From Campylorhamphus procurvoides (taxonomy: Eukaryota > Chordata > Aves > Passeriformes > Dendrocolaptidae), in contig WBMV01003161.1 in NCBI GenBank assembly GCA_013396655.1, positions 1,920,059 to 1,984,058 on the forward strand: DNA of 64,000 bases, given 5' to 3'. Both the position numbers and the translations under genes were made by a program. The notes below the pieces were generated by a model that was not told where the DNA came from, did no database searches, and saw nothing but the letters and a program-made list of their open reading frames with translations. Positions 51,181 to 61,740 of the stretch are shown here, piece after piece. How positions within the stretch are numbered: position 1 is the stretch's first letter; each line of letters begins with the position of its first letter.

Positions 51181-54039
51181 TCCACAAAGAACTTGTGCTC
51201 TGAGAGGAGTAAATGTGTTTCTTGAGTGAACAAAGTACAAAATATGTTGTTTTGGCTGAAAGTTTGTAAGCACTGTCAGAGCAGAGGACCCCTTCTGCCA
51301 GATGAAAGCCTTGGCACTCTTTTTCCTTCTCTTCAGCTACTCTCCTGCTCTTCTTCAAATAAATTATGCAAGAATTTTGCTGATGGCCCCTCACTAATGC
51401 ATCATAGCTTGGACTAGTCTCTTTGGCAATGTGAATGGCAACAGCAGTTGCTCTCAGGCTGAGCAAAGTAGTCAAGTGATACCTCTTGCATAATGTTGAT
51501 GTAATGAAGGATCACCACTTTTTAGGTGGAGGGAAGAGAATGTAAGAGAGCCAGAAAAGTCTTCTAAGTGAAAAGGGTTTTAATTAGCACTTCAAGCCTC
51601 TAAGCCAAAGAAGAGCTTTCAAATCAGAAGCTTCATGCTGTTACTCTGAATGATGCTGGACCCTGTTTCAGCCCTGTAGCAGCAGAGGGCATAATAGAAC
51701 CAAATCTAGATTTCCTGATCCTTCCTGTTGCACTTGTTTTCTGGTGAGCCAAAGAAAAACAATTAGTTAGCAGATGTAAGACAGAGAGACCCTCTCACCT
51801 TCCAGCTTCAGACTCTTTCTACTTTCCATTAAAATGAATTTAAAATCTATGCAGCCTCCTTATAGTCAGAATTTTCTCTTTGTTTTAAATTTTGCTTTGC
51901 TTCAGAGAGGGAAATTATGTCGACTCTTCAGAAGTCCCCTACTCCTCATTTCTCTGTCAGAGCTTAAGAGAGATCCTTTAGAAAGGAATTTTAACCCGTG
52001 TTTTGTGTGAAGCAGGCATGAGAAACTGTTTGGAAACAACACTTTTCATGAACACAGCAGTCTCCTACAAAAACAAAAGCAAAAGGGCATAACTGGCTTC
52101 TCTGGTGACATATCCAGGGCACCTCTGCAGTGTTCTGAGGCAGAGCCATTCCTGCATTCTTGTCTAGGGCATCATCCCTTGCTACAGGCACAGGAGCATC
52201 CACTCACTCAAACAGGGCAAGTTAAACACACCTCTTGAAAACAAAGTACCTTCTCTGAACCAAGCTGTGAACCTATCCGGGACAAGAGAGTTTTCTTGGA
52301 AATTTTGGCAGGTTTCCATGCAAAGAGCTTGTTTTTCTCTCTCTGAGCTCAGGTAGGCTTTCACTGCACTATACTCTAGAGCAGCAAGACACCTACTCCA
52401 AAGGTCTGACAAGTGTCAAGAGGTGATTCATGACAGATAAGGGAGCAGGAGGAAACACAAACCAAAAAGAAGTTGAGAACTAGGTCATGATCGTGCTATT
52501 TTTACAAGCATACTATTGATTAACCAGCAGACTCAAGCAGTGCTTAAACCAGATATGTGTTCATGTTCCCTTGACTTTTTTGGTGATACTTCATTAAAAT
52601 AGCCAGAAAAAAAAATACATTCTTGTATGAAACTCTCAAAGCTCTGAAAGTGTGGCATACTGTAGGTTGGGGGAAAGAAAGTTTGTGTAAGCTGTCACTG
52701 TGTTAGTGAGTGAACCTCTCATTTTGTTAAACTCAGCACAGTGTTGCTACAAATACTTGGACAATGTACAGATATTTGAATGGTGCTTGTATAGAAGGTT
52801 CTAAAAATATTCCACTGTTATTTTATGCTCAGCTGCTGTTGGAATCAATGGTGCAGTACTGTAGGTGACAGGGTACCTAACAAATATCCAACATATCCAA
52901 TATGATGATAAATGTGCCTCAAAATACAGGCTTCGATACTCAGGTAATTAGCTTGATCACATCAAAGGAAGAGCCCCATGACAAGCTGACAGTAAACCCT
53001 CACTGGCATCAGCCACAGGACTGCCCTGCCATGGTTGGCATTGCAATTACCCACAGCTTGGCACAGGCAAGTGGGGGCTTTAGTGGCACTGGCCATAATT
53101 GATATCTGCCTGAGCGTGGTGCCAACTCTTTCAAAGCGTGGGTGCACATCATGCCAGGCACTTGGGGATGTGCTCCCTTGTGCTGCCATTTTCTGCCCTT
53201 ATAGGGCACCCAACAAAGAACTGCTCCAGCTCTGTGTTAGTTTGCTCTGAGGAGGAGGAGCATTTACCCCAAGAACTATACCCTACCAAGGCACTTGGAG
53301 AAATAGCCAAGCTTGGTGCTCTTCTCTTTTGCTTTCCAATTTGCTGTTGAGTGCTTCTGTATGAAGTTTCTTGAGCTTTCTGAGCCATAGGGTCTGATGA
53401 GCCTTTTAAGAACATTTTGAACAAGGAAAGTTGCAGGGAACTAAGCGAGTCCACCAGTACTGGCAGCTGGTGACAGGGGTGCAGGGGGCTCATAGAAGCT
53501 TCTGTGAATGCTAAAATGTTTTGAGGTTTCTAAATAATTAATGATTTCTACATATTTAATTAAGATATGGTTGATAATACAGCCTTTTTTCTGAAAGACC
53601 TCTAAGTTCCCCTTGGCGGAAGGTAATATGAAGGTGTCTGAGATTTGCTCTCATTAAAGTCTCCCACCTAGAGACAATCCCTCAGTCTGGGCATGCTGCC
53701 ACCAAAGCACTATAATCCAGTCAGAGACCTGGGACCCACTCAATGACCAGGCACCCGGTGGCCCTTCAGTGGAATGACATGGTCAGAAACAGTTCCCTTT
53801 CAAAAATGTCTTAATTTCCAGGTCAGCATTGGGTATGGTACCAAGCAAATCACTGTGTATGTAAAATACCTAGAAAAATCCTCTGTTTCTGAGGCAATTT
53901 TGACAGAGGAAATGGAAAAAAAAACATTAATTCTTTTTTTCAAAGGGGGAACCCCCTGCTAGCTCTCTCAAACCCAGAGAAAATCAAAATGACTGGGGAT
54001 GAAATGAATATGTATGGCTGGGTGCTGCATTGCACTGAT

Positions 54040-54305
54040 AAGCGCATCGCCTGCTCTCCTGGCAGCACCATCCGTCCTTATTCTCCGGCTTCCTGCATCC
54101 CTCCTGCTCCCCGAGGCAGCACCCAGCCAATGGGAGCCGCCTGCACAGGGAGGAGGAGGAGTGCGAGGACGAAGGAACAGAGCCAGCATCTCCATCACAG
54201 GGGCTTTGGCTTTTGGAAGCCCCCAGGAAGCCCCCCTGTTCTTATATCTGGATGTGAACACGCAGCTGTGCTCGCCCCTCTGCGGAGGCTTTCCCCTCTC
54301 AGCCT
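54040..54305. promoter_or_regulatory. CpG-enriched GC-rich segment with CCAAT box
   Basis: About eleven CpG lie in 265 bp of roughly 60% GC (hand count; observed/expected about 0.5), clearly above the neighbourhood but short of a formal island. AGCCAATGGG at 54125-54134 is a good CCAAT/NF-Y site, and purine-rich GGGAGGAGGAGGAGTGC follows. Both strands have open frames here, none recognisable. It could be a weak promoter, an exon relic or a compositional patch. Confidence 0.25.
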
Positions 54306-54701
54306 CATGATTTGAAGGGAAGGAGGCACAGAGGGACTGATAGAAAAAAGTCATGGTCTCAGCAGCCAATGCAATGGGCATCTGCAGGCTTGACAGTGTC
54401 CCCATCACCTGGGAATGGAGTTGAGGGGTCTGAAGGAGTCACTCGGTCTGCTCCTTCAGCTGCAGCAATCTCACTGTCCCAGAAAGTTAATCAACCAAAT
54501 ATTGATCTTTTGTACTTAATCTACAACAGCTTGTTTTTGCCAGCTATCCTAATTTCCAGCTCATCCTACACACCCCCCCTGCCCACTGCTGGCAAACTAC
54601 TAGGTGCCTCCCTGTTGGACACACAGCCCATGACCAGCAAAGCCTTCAGGTCTCAGCATCACTCAGAGCTGTGCTCTATGGGACAAAGGGAAGTAAAATG
54701 C

Positions 54702-54806
54702 CATGCTGTGCCCTGCTGTGCCCTGCTGCTTGTCACCAACCACAGCACCTGCTGAGGCAAAGAGCTTTGCTCTGAACTGAGCAGGTCCCACGGGCACCCA
54801 CGGGCA
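54702..54806. repeat. Short GC-rich tandem repeats
   Basis: CCCTGCTGTG is followed directly by CCCTGCTGCT at 54711-54730. CCCACGGGCA is repeated twice at 54787-54806. Both are 10-bp slippage duplications. Confidence 0.75.
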
Positions 54807-55558
54807 CTGTGCTCTTTATGGCTTGGACTGCTGGGTGAGGGGCTTCCCTCAAACCCAGCCTTGGTTTTGCTTAGTGAAAGCAACTAAACTCTTACAGGCC
54901 CTTCTCATATACCCCTAGCAACACGATACTCCCACTCAGGACATCTTTGTTTAATATCAGGGCTCAGCAGTGCTCCATTAGATCCTTGTTGGCATTAGAA
55001 GAAGCTCTCTGCTGCTATATCCTTGGTTCCTGTTTCCCTCATCCATACTTCATGTACCTCAGCCTGCTAGCAATAGATAGATGGAGAGCAATCATTTCCA
55101 AATAATGAGCCCTTGACTTACAGCAGGAGTGCTCATTTAGTGCATTACCAGGTGGTTTGATGCTACTAAATTATGTCCCCTATTTATTCCCCAGTGGTCA
55201 GATCTTGTCTGTGGTGAAAATGCCTCAAGCATGCTCTCCTTGCTAAATTTCATTAGTGTGCACTGTTTGCAAAGGCTGTGAATACATGAAACAGGCTCAA
55301 GCCTGGGTTGCTCTTTGGGAGACAGCTCCTTTACCACCTCTAGCCTGGTGCTGCGCTGAAAAGATGCTGGTTTCTCATTTTTAACCAACTTTTAGAAATC
55401 ATCATCCAGCTTTCACGGAGTCTTCTTAACTGTCATAACCAATAATCTCTCCTTGGGACCGCATCAGCAAGCAATTTGTGGATGCACAAACCTGTTAAAC
55501 CTCTCACTTCTTTTGGTTTACAAATCAGCTTTGTATTTGACTGACAGAGATAAACAAT

Positions 55559-55912
55559 CACCGAATCATGATTTAGATTAGAAGGTACCTTAAGAATTAT
55601 CTTGTTTCAACCCTCCTGACAATGGCAGGTACACCTGCCAGTAGACCAGGTTGCTCAAAGCCCCATCCAACCTGCCCTTGAACACTTTTGGGAATGGGGC
55701 ATCCACAGCTTCTCTGGGTAACCTGTTCCACTGCCTCACCACCCTCGCAGGAAAGAATTTCTTTCTAACATGTAATCTAAATCTCTCCTCATTTATTTCA
55801 GAACTGTTCCCCTTGTCCTACCACTGTCTGCCCACGTAAAAATTCACTGTCCCTCTTTTTTATAAGCTCCCTTAAGGTATTGGAAGGTGCTATAGCCGCT
55901 TTTCTCCAGTCT
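55559..55912 (-). repeat. CR1 LINE, longest copy in the window
   Basis: About 350 bp of CR1 3' region in minus orientation. The plus strand reads CACCGAATCATGATTTAGA, AAGGTACCTTAAGAATTATC, a degraded 'ttccaaccc' segment, GTAGACCAGGTTGCTCAAAG, CCCCATCCAACCTGCCCTTG, GGGGCATCCACAGCTTCTCT, GTTCCACTGCCTCACCACCC, then CCCCTTGTCCTACCACTGTC and GCTCCCTTAAGGTATTGGAA, ending near CTTTTCTCCAGTCTCTTGGA. It reaches further toward the 5' side than the copy at 38.6 kb, and includes the part that copy appears to have deleted. It carries many substitutions, which suggests an older insertion. It has no coding capacity. Confidence 0.93.
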
Positions 55913-57354
55913 CTTGGAGGCTTTGGCACAATTCATAGTTGAGTAGTTCAAGGTAATAAACTTTGGTGTAAGAAATTAGACTTGGCTGTAAGTAGCTGTG
56001 ATCATATAGCGGAGGAAAAAGCCTGTGTTTAGCCTGTCCCTAGCAAGTCATGGTCCCTTGGCCCAGAGGTGCTGTTGCCATCCTGCCTTGTTCCTCCCCT
56101 GGGCTGCTAATGAGCTACATTCTCTGTGTTAGCACACAGAGATGGTTCTGGTGTTATAAAAAGAGCTCTATGTTTAAACTCATATTCAGAGTTGATGCAA
56201 TTTAGCACCACTCCTTTCCCTGCCAGCATACAGCATATTTGCACAATACCAGGGAGATTCTTTACCAACAGTGCAATATTAAGACAGAGATACTGGCCCA
56301 GCTGGGTGATGTGCTCCGAAAGAGGTGCCGAATAATGAGTGGAGAATTTGAAGTCCTCACCCTCAGCCAGACCATGAATGCTGCACAGCATGGTACCTCC
56401 AGAACATGGCAATGCTGACACAGTGTGCAAAGCCTACACACCCCACCTGTGCACAGACACTGCTCTAATTTCTTTTTTCAAGTCCTCAGATGTTTATTCT
56501 TCATGAATATATCTTATGACTTTCATATATTTGCGAGTTCAGCCAAGGAGATTAAAGGACAGAGCACATGTAATGAAATATTGGCTTTTTATTAGAATAT
56601 GCCTGAGCCTCAGACTCAGCCACCAGCTCAGACAGTGGCAATTCCAAATGCTGTGGTACCCTTTCAGCAGCCCCATTCCCTGAGTGTGTGGCTCTCCTGG
56701 GCCACCCAGGTCCAGCTGTACAAGGCCTGGTGCTGGATGTTCTCCTCATTCATCCTTGATAGTCATGGTATTCTTTATATTACTTCTAGAACACCCAGGA
56801 CAGTACAAATGGCTGGCTGGTGGTCAGTTCAGCTGCAACTCCACAGCTGTTTGATCCAGCAAGAAAGGAGAAGGGCACAACAGCTTCTTTCAGCAGCAGC
56901 CCCAGGACAGATACCTACAAGCCACGGTGTTCCAGTACATTGCTCCTTACCCTGTACCCCAGGCCTTTGCCATCTTATCAGCTCTCCAAGAGCCCCTCTA
57001 CAATTTTTCTACATTGAGGGGAAGGGGAAGGTTGCTTTCCTTGATCTGCTGGCAAGGCTTTCATCAAAGCTTTTAGACATACTCAGCAAGTAAAATTAGG
57101 AAAACAATTTCCCCTGGCCTCTTCAGGGAAGTCAGCTCCATGCATGTGCATTTTGTGAGGCCATTTGACCTGTACAAAAAAGCCAGATGCTCTCTTCCAG
57201 ACCTTTGCTATTAGCTGTGGGAGGCGTGCCACTTTTTCCTTGGGCAAAGCAGAAGGTTTTAGAGAGAAATTACATGTGCAGCCGTGAATTAGCGTAGGAG
57301 GAGGCAAAGGAAGCACGGTGAGATTTGGGAAGGAGTGACAGACTCCCTGTATGA

Positions 57355-57500
57355 TGACGGATTCCAAAGGACGGAGACTGGGTACCACCATCTCCACCGC
57401 ATCGCCTCCGGCCTCTGTCCAGAACCGACAGCGCATCCCCGGCCCGGCGGGGGCAGCGAGCAGCTCCTCTCGCAAAAGGAGACGTTCGGCCCCATCAAGT
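57355..57500. promoter_or_regulatory. Small CpG island (about 140 bp)
   Basis: Hand count for 57361-57500 gives 91 G or C of 140 (65%) and 13 CpG, observed/expected about 0.9, which is the highest in the window. GGCCCGGCGGGGGCAGCGAG lies at its centre. It is shorter than the usual 200-bp criterion. Both strands are open across it. The plus frame gives a Ser/Arg/Lys-rich reading (SSSSRKRRRSAPSS) and the minus frame belongs to a 174-codon frame (57083-57607); neither resembles a known protein. It may be an orphan CpG island, an alternative promoter or an undetected GC-rich first exon. Confidence 0.4.
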
Positions 57501-57720
57501 GGCAGCTCAGCAAATTGCAGGGGAAAGCAATTAAATTGCTTGTACTGTAGGATTAAATATTTACGTATTTTTCTATTGCCCTGCCACAGAGTCATGCTTT
57601 TCGCCAAATGAAAAGGGGGCTGGCCATTTGTAGCATCCTCGTTTAAAATGGTTACACTTGCTAAACTGGAAGCCTAGGAATGCTCACTTGCTTTGCAATA
57701 ATAAATTCAGTTAATATACA
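57500..57720. promoter_or_regulatory. AT-rich block with 17-bp palindrome, next to CpG island
   Basis: AAGCAATTAAATTGCTT at 57525-57541 is a perfect inverted repeat with 8-bp arms around one A. It is preceded by another AGCAAATTGC at 57509, so the AATTGC half-site occurs three times in 33 bp. TTAAATATTTACGTATTT and TTTGCAATAATAAATTCAG follow. Homeodomain or POU dimers use sites of this kind. The abrupt switch from a CpG-rich to an AT-rich segment is typical of conserved regulatory DNA, but this is inference. Confidence 0.3.
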
Positions 57721-59298
57721 TACTAATTTGGGTTTTTTCCCAAGTACCACCATTTATAATAGCTGTTCTTCACTGAAAGTGTTGTCATTTTTTTTAGGTT
57801 CTAGTGTAACATGTGCAATTATTTAGTACAGTGCTTAGAAACACAGCTAAGAATACAGTATGTGTATGTGCTCACACATATGAGTGTACAACTACCCTGT
57901 GTCCTGCATAAGGGGGTTACAAATAATACAGTTTTAGTGAAAGGCAGAGTGGTTGGATTTAGGTCTAGATGAAGCTGCAAACCACCCCTTTCCCTGATCC
58001 TCACCCCAGCACAACCCAGGCAGGGCCACTACTGTAACCTTGTAAATGCAGATTTCCCACTACAAAATAAATTTGGGATTATTAGATGTATTACCCATCA
58101 CATGGACTACAGGCTTGGAAACCTCCGCACACTTCAGCACTTGAACTTTGTCGCAGCAGTAAATGGGTATAAAATGATGCTGTTACTGGCACTGGAAGTG
58201 CTGTCCAGGGTTACGAGTCCTGAGGCTTGTAATGAATTGAAAAATAGCTGAGATGTTTTATGTCCTGGTTTCTATTGTTCCCTGTAAAGGGAGGGTAGAT
58301 CAGAGAACAGGCTCTGTTGCTAACAAGACCCTGCATCCCAGCTCAGCTCTGTTTCAAGTACACCAAAGAAATCTTCATGGGATGGAAAGTCACAAGAAAG
58401 TCTACAAGGTTCTTGCACAGGATAGTTTCCATCAGCCTTTGCTGTGGCTCACAAGCCATGTTCCCTCTTCCATATGTGGATTCATCAACAATGAAATGGC
58501 TCCTTGGCATTGCTAGAAGCGGTCTGTCCAGCTGGGAAAGTAGATCCATCTCCAAATAGAGATCCTCAGCTCAAATGCAACCAACCTGAGGCCATTTGTC
58601 ATCACCATCAGCACACTCAAGCTCTTCCCATCAGCTTTCCTTCTCTAGCACCTGTGAAGAGCTTTGAAAGCAATTCTGTGATTGAATCTGTTAATTATCT
58701 TCTCTCCTCCTCACGTTCTGCTATGTTCATTTAAGGAAATATCAGTCTAAACCCTACATTTTCAGTGCAAATGAATGCAGACCTCTAAAGAAAAGATCAG
58801 CTCATTTGCATCTAGCTCAGCATGAGGTATCTCACAAGCAAAACCTGCACCTCTGTTACCAAAAACCAAACACCTGACTTTTGTTAGATATTGATCATGA
58901 CAGTCTTGCTGCTTTTGGATTCAGAGCACAACTTTTCTGATGGATCACACACATGAAAAGACATCATGTCAGCCTCCCAACCAGAACTGTTCCCATTGCC
59001 TTGGATTCAACAGCTTGTGCTGGCGGCTCAGAAATTTTTCAGAGGGCAGGCCTGAAAGAAGCAGAGGCTCCAGCATCCTCTCTTGCAATTCAATATAATT
59101 CCAATAATCTGCTGAAAGGTCACTGAATAGTGAGTAGTTCAGCACGCAACCGATAGCAGGCTGATAGTGTTCCTGGCACACAGCCTACACGCTCTCACAG
59201 ATAACTTGCTAAGTGAGACCATTTTCCCTGAAAGACAAAGCTTGGGCTAGAAACACCGCCCTCTCATTGGGAGCTTGGATTTTTGGTTTAATTTCATG

Positions 59299-59934
59299 TT
59301 AGCAGATTTCTAATGCCCCCAAGGCACCCAGCTGGATCCCAGAAAGAGACAATGAGCGGATGCGTGCTCCCAATCGCTGCACCAGTAAGCTACCACACAT
59401 CTGAAATAGCAGCCAAAAAACAGCAGCATCGCTGGGGAAAGCACTTGTCTGGAGGGAGAAAGCAAGGCTCCTATTTTTGGGTGCATTTGAGTGAAGAGGG
59501 AAGGTGCTCAGAGGGTGCTGAGAGTGGGTGCCTCCCTCCTGCACTGCTATGATGCCTGCTGGCAGCTCCTGCACTGGCTCTGGCAGGTGCCTGATGTTCA
59601 TGGCATGCCCGCCCAGCCAGGGGGTCTCCAGGTGATCCAGGCTGTCCCCAAGTGTCCCCACTGCTGGAGAGCCTGGTGCTGGCACTGGCACCACCTGAGC
59701 ACCAGATAACGCCTCTTCCAGCACCCAGGGTGATGCATCCTCCCTCCAGTGCAGGAGGAAGAGCCTGCTCTCCAGCCCAGCCATAGCTGATTGGGCTTGT
59801 GTAAGGCATTTGGGGTCAGATTCCCATCCAACATCAAGGACCTTCGTTCCTGGGTTGCCTTTTGAACAAGGACCCAGTTCAGGCTGAGAGAACAGCTGAG
59901 TTTCGTGTTGAGGCATGAGAAAATATGCAAGCAC
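59299..59934 (-). other. Second-longest open frame (211 codons), doubtful
   Basis: This is a minus-strand frame of 211 codons in a GC-rich block. Its first codon is GTG; the first ATG is the seventh codon. The translation is rich in Gly, Ala, Leu, Ser and Pro and shows no domain I know. The opposite strand is also open over much of the interval (59313-59552 and 59491-59709), as expected when high GC removes stop codons. It is most likely non-coding. The block 59500-59760 contains many CTG/CAG steps, which accounts for the composition. Confidence 0.1.
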
Positions 59935-60061
59935 TGCTTTGCTCTACCAAACTCACTGTTCTTTACATTCCCAAGGATCTCACAAAAAACCTCTGATCTG
60001 CTGTAATAAATAGAGCATGAAAATCAGGTTTGGGCTTCAATTTTATCCATGACATTAGCTC

Positions 60062-60085
60062 TGCCTTCATTTTTTTCTCCTGCAG
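60062..60085 (+). other. Strong splice-acceptor-like sequence
   Basis: TGCCTTCATTTTTTTCTCC is followed by TGCAG ending at 60085, a near-ideal 3' splice site. One frame after it is open for 26 codons, starting GEVLMKKAKVNVNNLDII, then stops in CAAAGCTGA. No convincing donor follows. The product is not recognised, so this may be a pseudo-site. Confidence 0.2.
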
Positions 60086-61479
60086 GGTGAAGTCCTAATG
60101 AAAAAGGCAAAAGTCAATGTTAATAATCTGGATATTATTTTTTCCCCTCCTTTCTTTCAAAGCTGAATAAGGTGGATTTCAGCAAGTGTCTTTATAGTCC
60201 AAAACTGTCCCGCAAGCCCTGATGTGCTGCTGCCTAAATCACAACAGCACTGACATCTCCTAACACAAGATCTTCCAGTCCCCAGCAGCAGCAAGAATCT
60301 ACCTAACTCCAAAACTCACCTCCTCTTGCAGAGCAATTTCTGATCAAAAGTTAAAATAAATATTAAAAAATCCATTGATCAACTTCTTTCCTACCAAAAA
60401 GCCCCGTTTTTTCCAAATTAAAGGGTACATGGGAAATGCCCACTTCTTTTTACAAGGCTTCTGGGGCCTGGGAGAGCATTGTCATTAGAGGTGCCAGGTT
60501 TGTGTCACTCACCCAGGACACAGGACACATCTCCTCACCAGACAAGGCTTTTTATAGTCTTTTATACACAGGCCAATATTCACACTGGGCACTGTGTGGG
60601 AGGCAGTTTGCCAGAGAGCTCTGGTTTTGGAATGTACTAGAAGCATCCCTGAACATACTCAGCTGCTCAGAACCAAAGTAAGGATAAAGTCATAGTCGAG
60701 CCTGTCCAAAGCTGTAAAAAGCCTGATGGACTCATCCCGCTGTGTGTTTTGCTGTACTCACTCATTGAAAGCAGAGCATGGCAGAGAGGCGTCTCGCTCT
60801 TGAAAGGGACTGGCAGCGAGTGTGGGTGGAAACACAGTCATGGCTCTGATCAGATTATCAATCATCCCTTCACGACGTGGCCGGTGGTGCCACTCAAGTG
60901 AGGGATCATCCCACAGTTGCCAGAAAACCACATGGCCCAAGCAGCTGCTGAGCAGTCAGCCAAGCAAATGTTGGGGATGGTGAGGGGAGAAGCAAAGGCT
61001 TCAGCCACTATTCCTAATTAAGAGAAGAGCTACACTAAGCTTGATGACAGGCTTGGTTTCTACCCCAGTTCAGCTGAACAGGGCCTTTCATGCAGGATGG
61101 TTGGCTGCCAAATTCAGCCCCAGAAGGAAGCTGCCCAGAGTTCTGCTGAGGCAGAGGATGGTTTCCTGAACTGCAAAGCGCTGTGGGAATGTCTTTGCAA
61201 ACCCAGGCAAGGTCCTGGCTTTGCAAAGTAATTTGTTGTAGAGATCAGAGTCATTTTCTAATTTAGGAGGTGGGAATTATTTAACTAATATTGCAGTGTG
61301 GTGAATGAATAGTGCCTGGATAGTAAAACACTCCCTGGCATGACAGAAGTCCCCCTTTGATGCTTATTAGAGAAAGCAAGATTACTTTCCAGATAGTCAA
61401 AAGCAGCAGTTCCTTTGCATCACAAAACTCTCCTATTGCCCCACTAACATTTTCCAGAGGATTATTTTGGAATAACTTG

Positions 61480-61740
61480 CAGGATCAAGGCCTCTGTGTC
61501 ACTGCACGGTCCATTTGTTAGCTACAGTCCTATTAGCGCTCCTTTCAGCTCCACTTGCTGTGGGAAACCCTGCCTGTTGCTAATGCTACTGACCTCCCAA
61601 AAGGCTTTGAGGTCCAGCAGTGGCAAACAGTGTATGAAAGCAAGATGTTATTGCAATTAGCCTGAGCTGTTAAGTGCATTCTGGCAGGTAATGAGTACAT
61701 AACATAGTTCTGTACCATAATTCAGCAGCATAAGAGAGCT
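61480..61740. promoter_or_regulatory. Candidate conserved noncoding block
   Basis: Unique repeat-free sequence with ATTTGTTAGCTACAGTCC, TATTAGCGCTCC, GTTATTGCAATTAGCCTGAG and GGTAATGAGTACATAAC. Mixed TAAT and ATTGCAAT (C/EBP- or POU-like) cores occur over 250 bp. No supported ORF is present. The reading is inferred from motif texture alone. Confidence 0.2.

Larger units (their letters stand above)
46801..54039. other. Unique DNA, no gene seen
   Basis: Contains the (TG)n microsatellite, the acceptor-like site at 50.2 kb and the 10-bp AT repeat. A 154-codon minus frame (49367-49831) crosses the T11 run and lies beside the microsatellite; it shows no domain and is not supported as a gene. The sequence around 48120-48200 (GATATTAATAATGCCTC, GGTGATTAAGGCAG) is mildly enhancer-like. 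Confidence 0.6.

Noticed and set aside
55651..55839. 62-codon plus-strand frame
   Set aside because: Antisense reading of the CR1 copy at 55.6 kb.
57083..57607. 174-codon minus-strand frame across the CpG island
   Set aside because: High GC removes stops on both strands; the translation has no known motif. Kept only as a composition feature.
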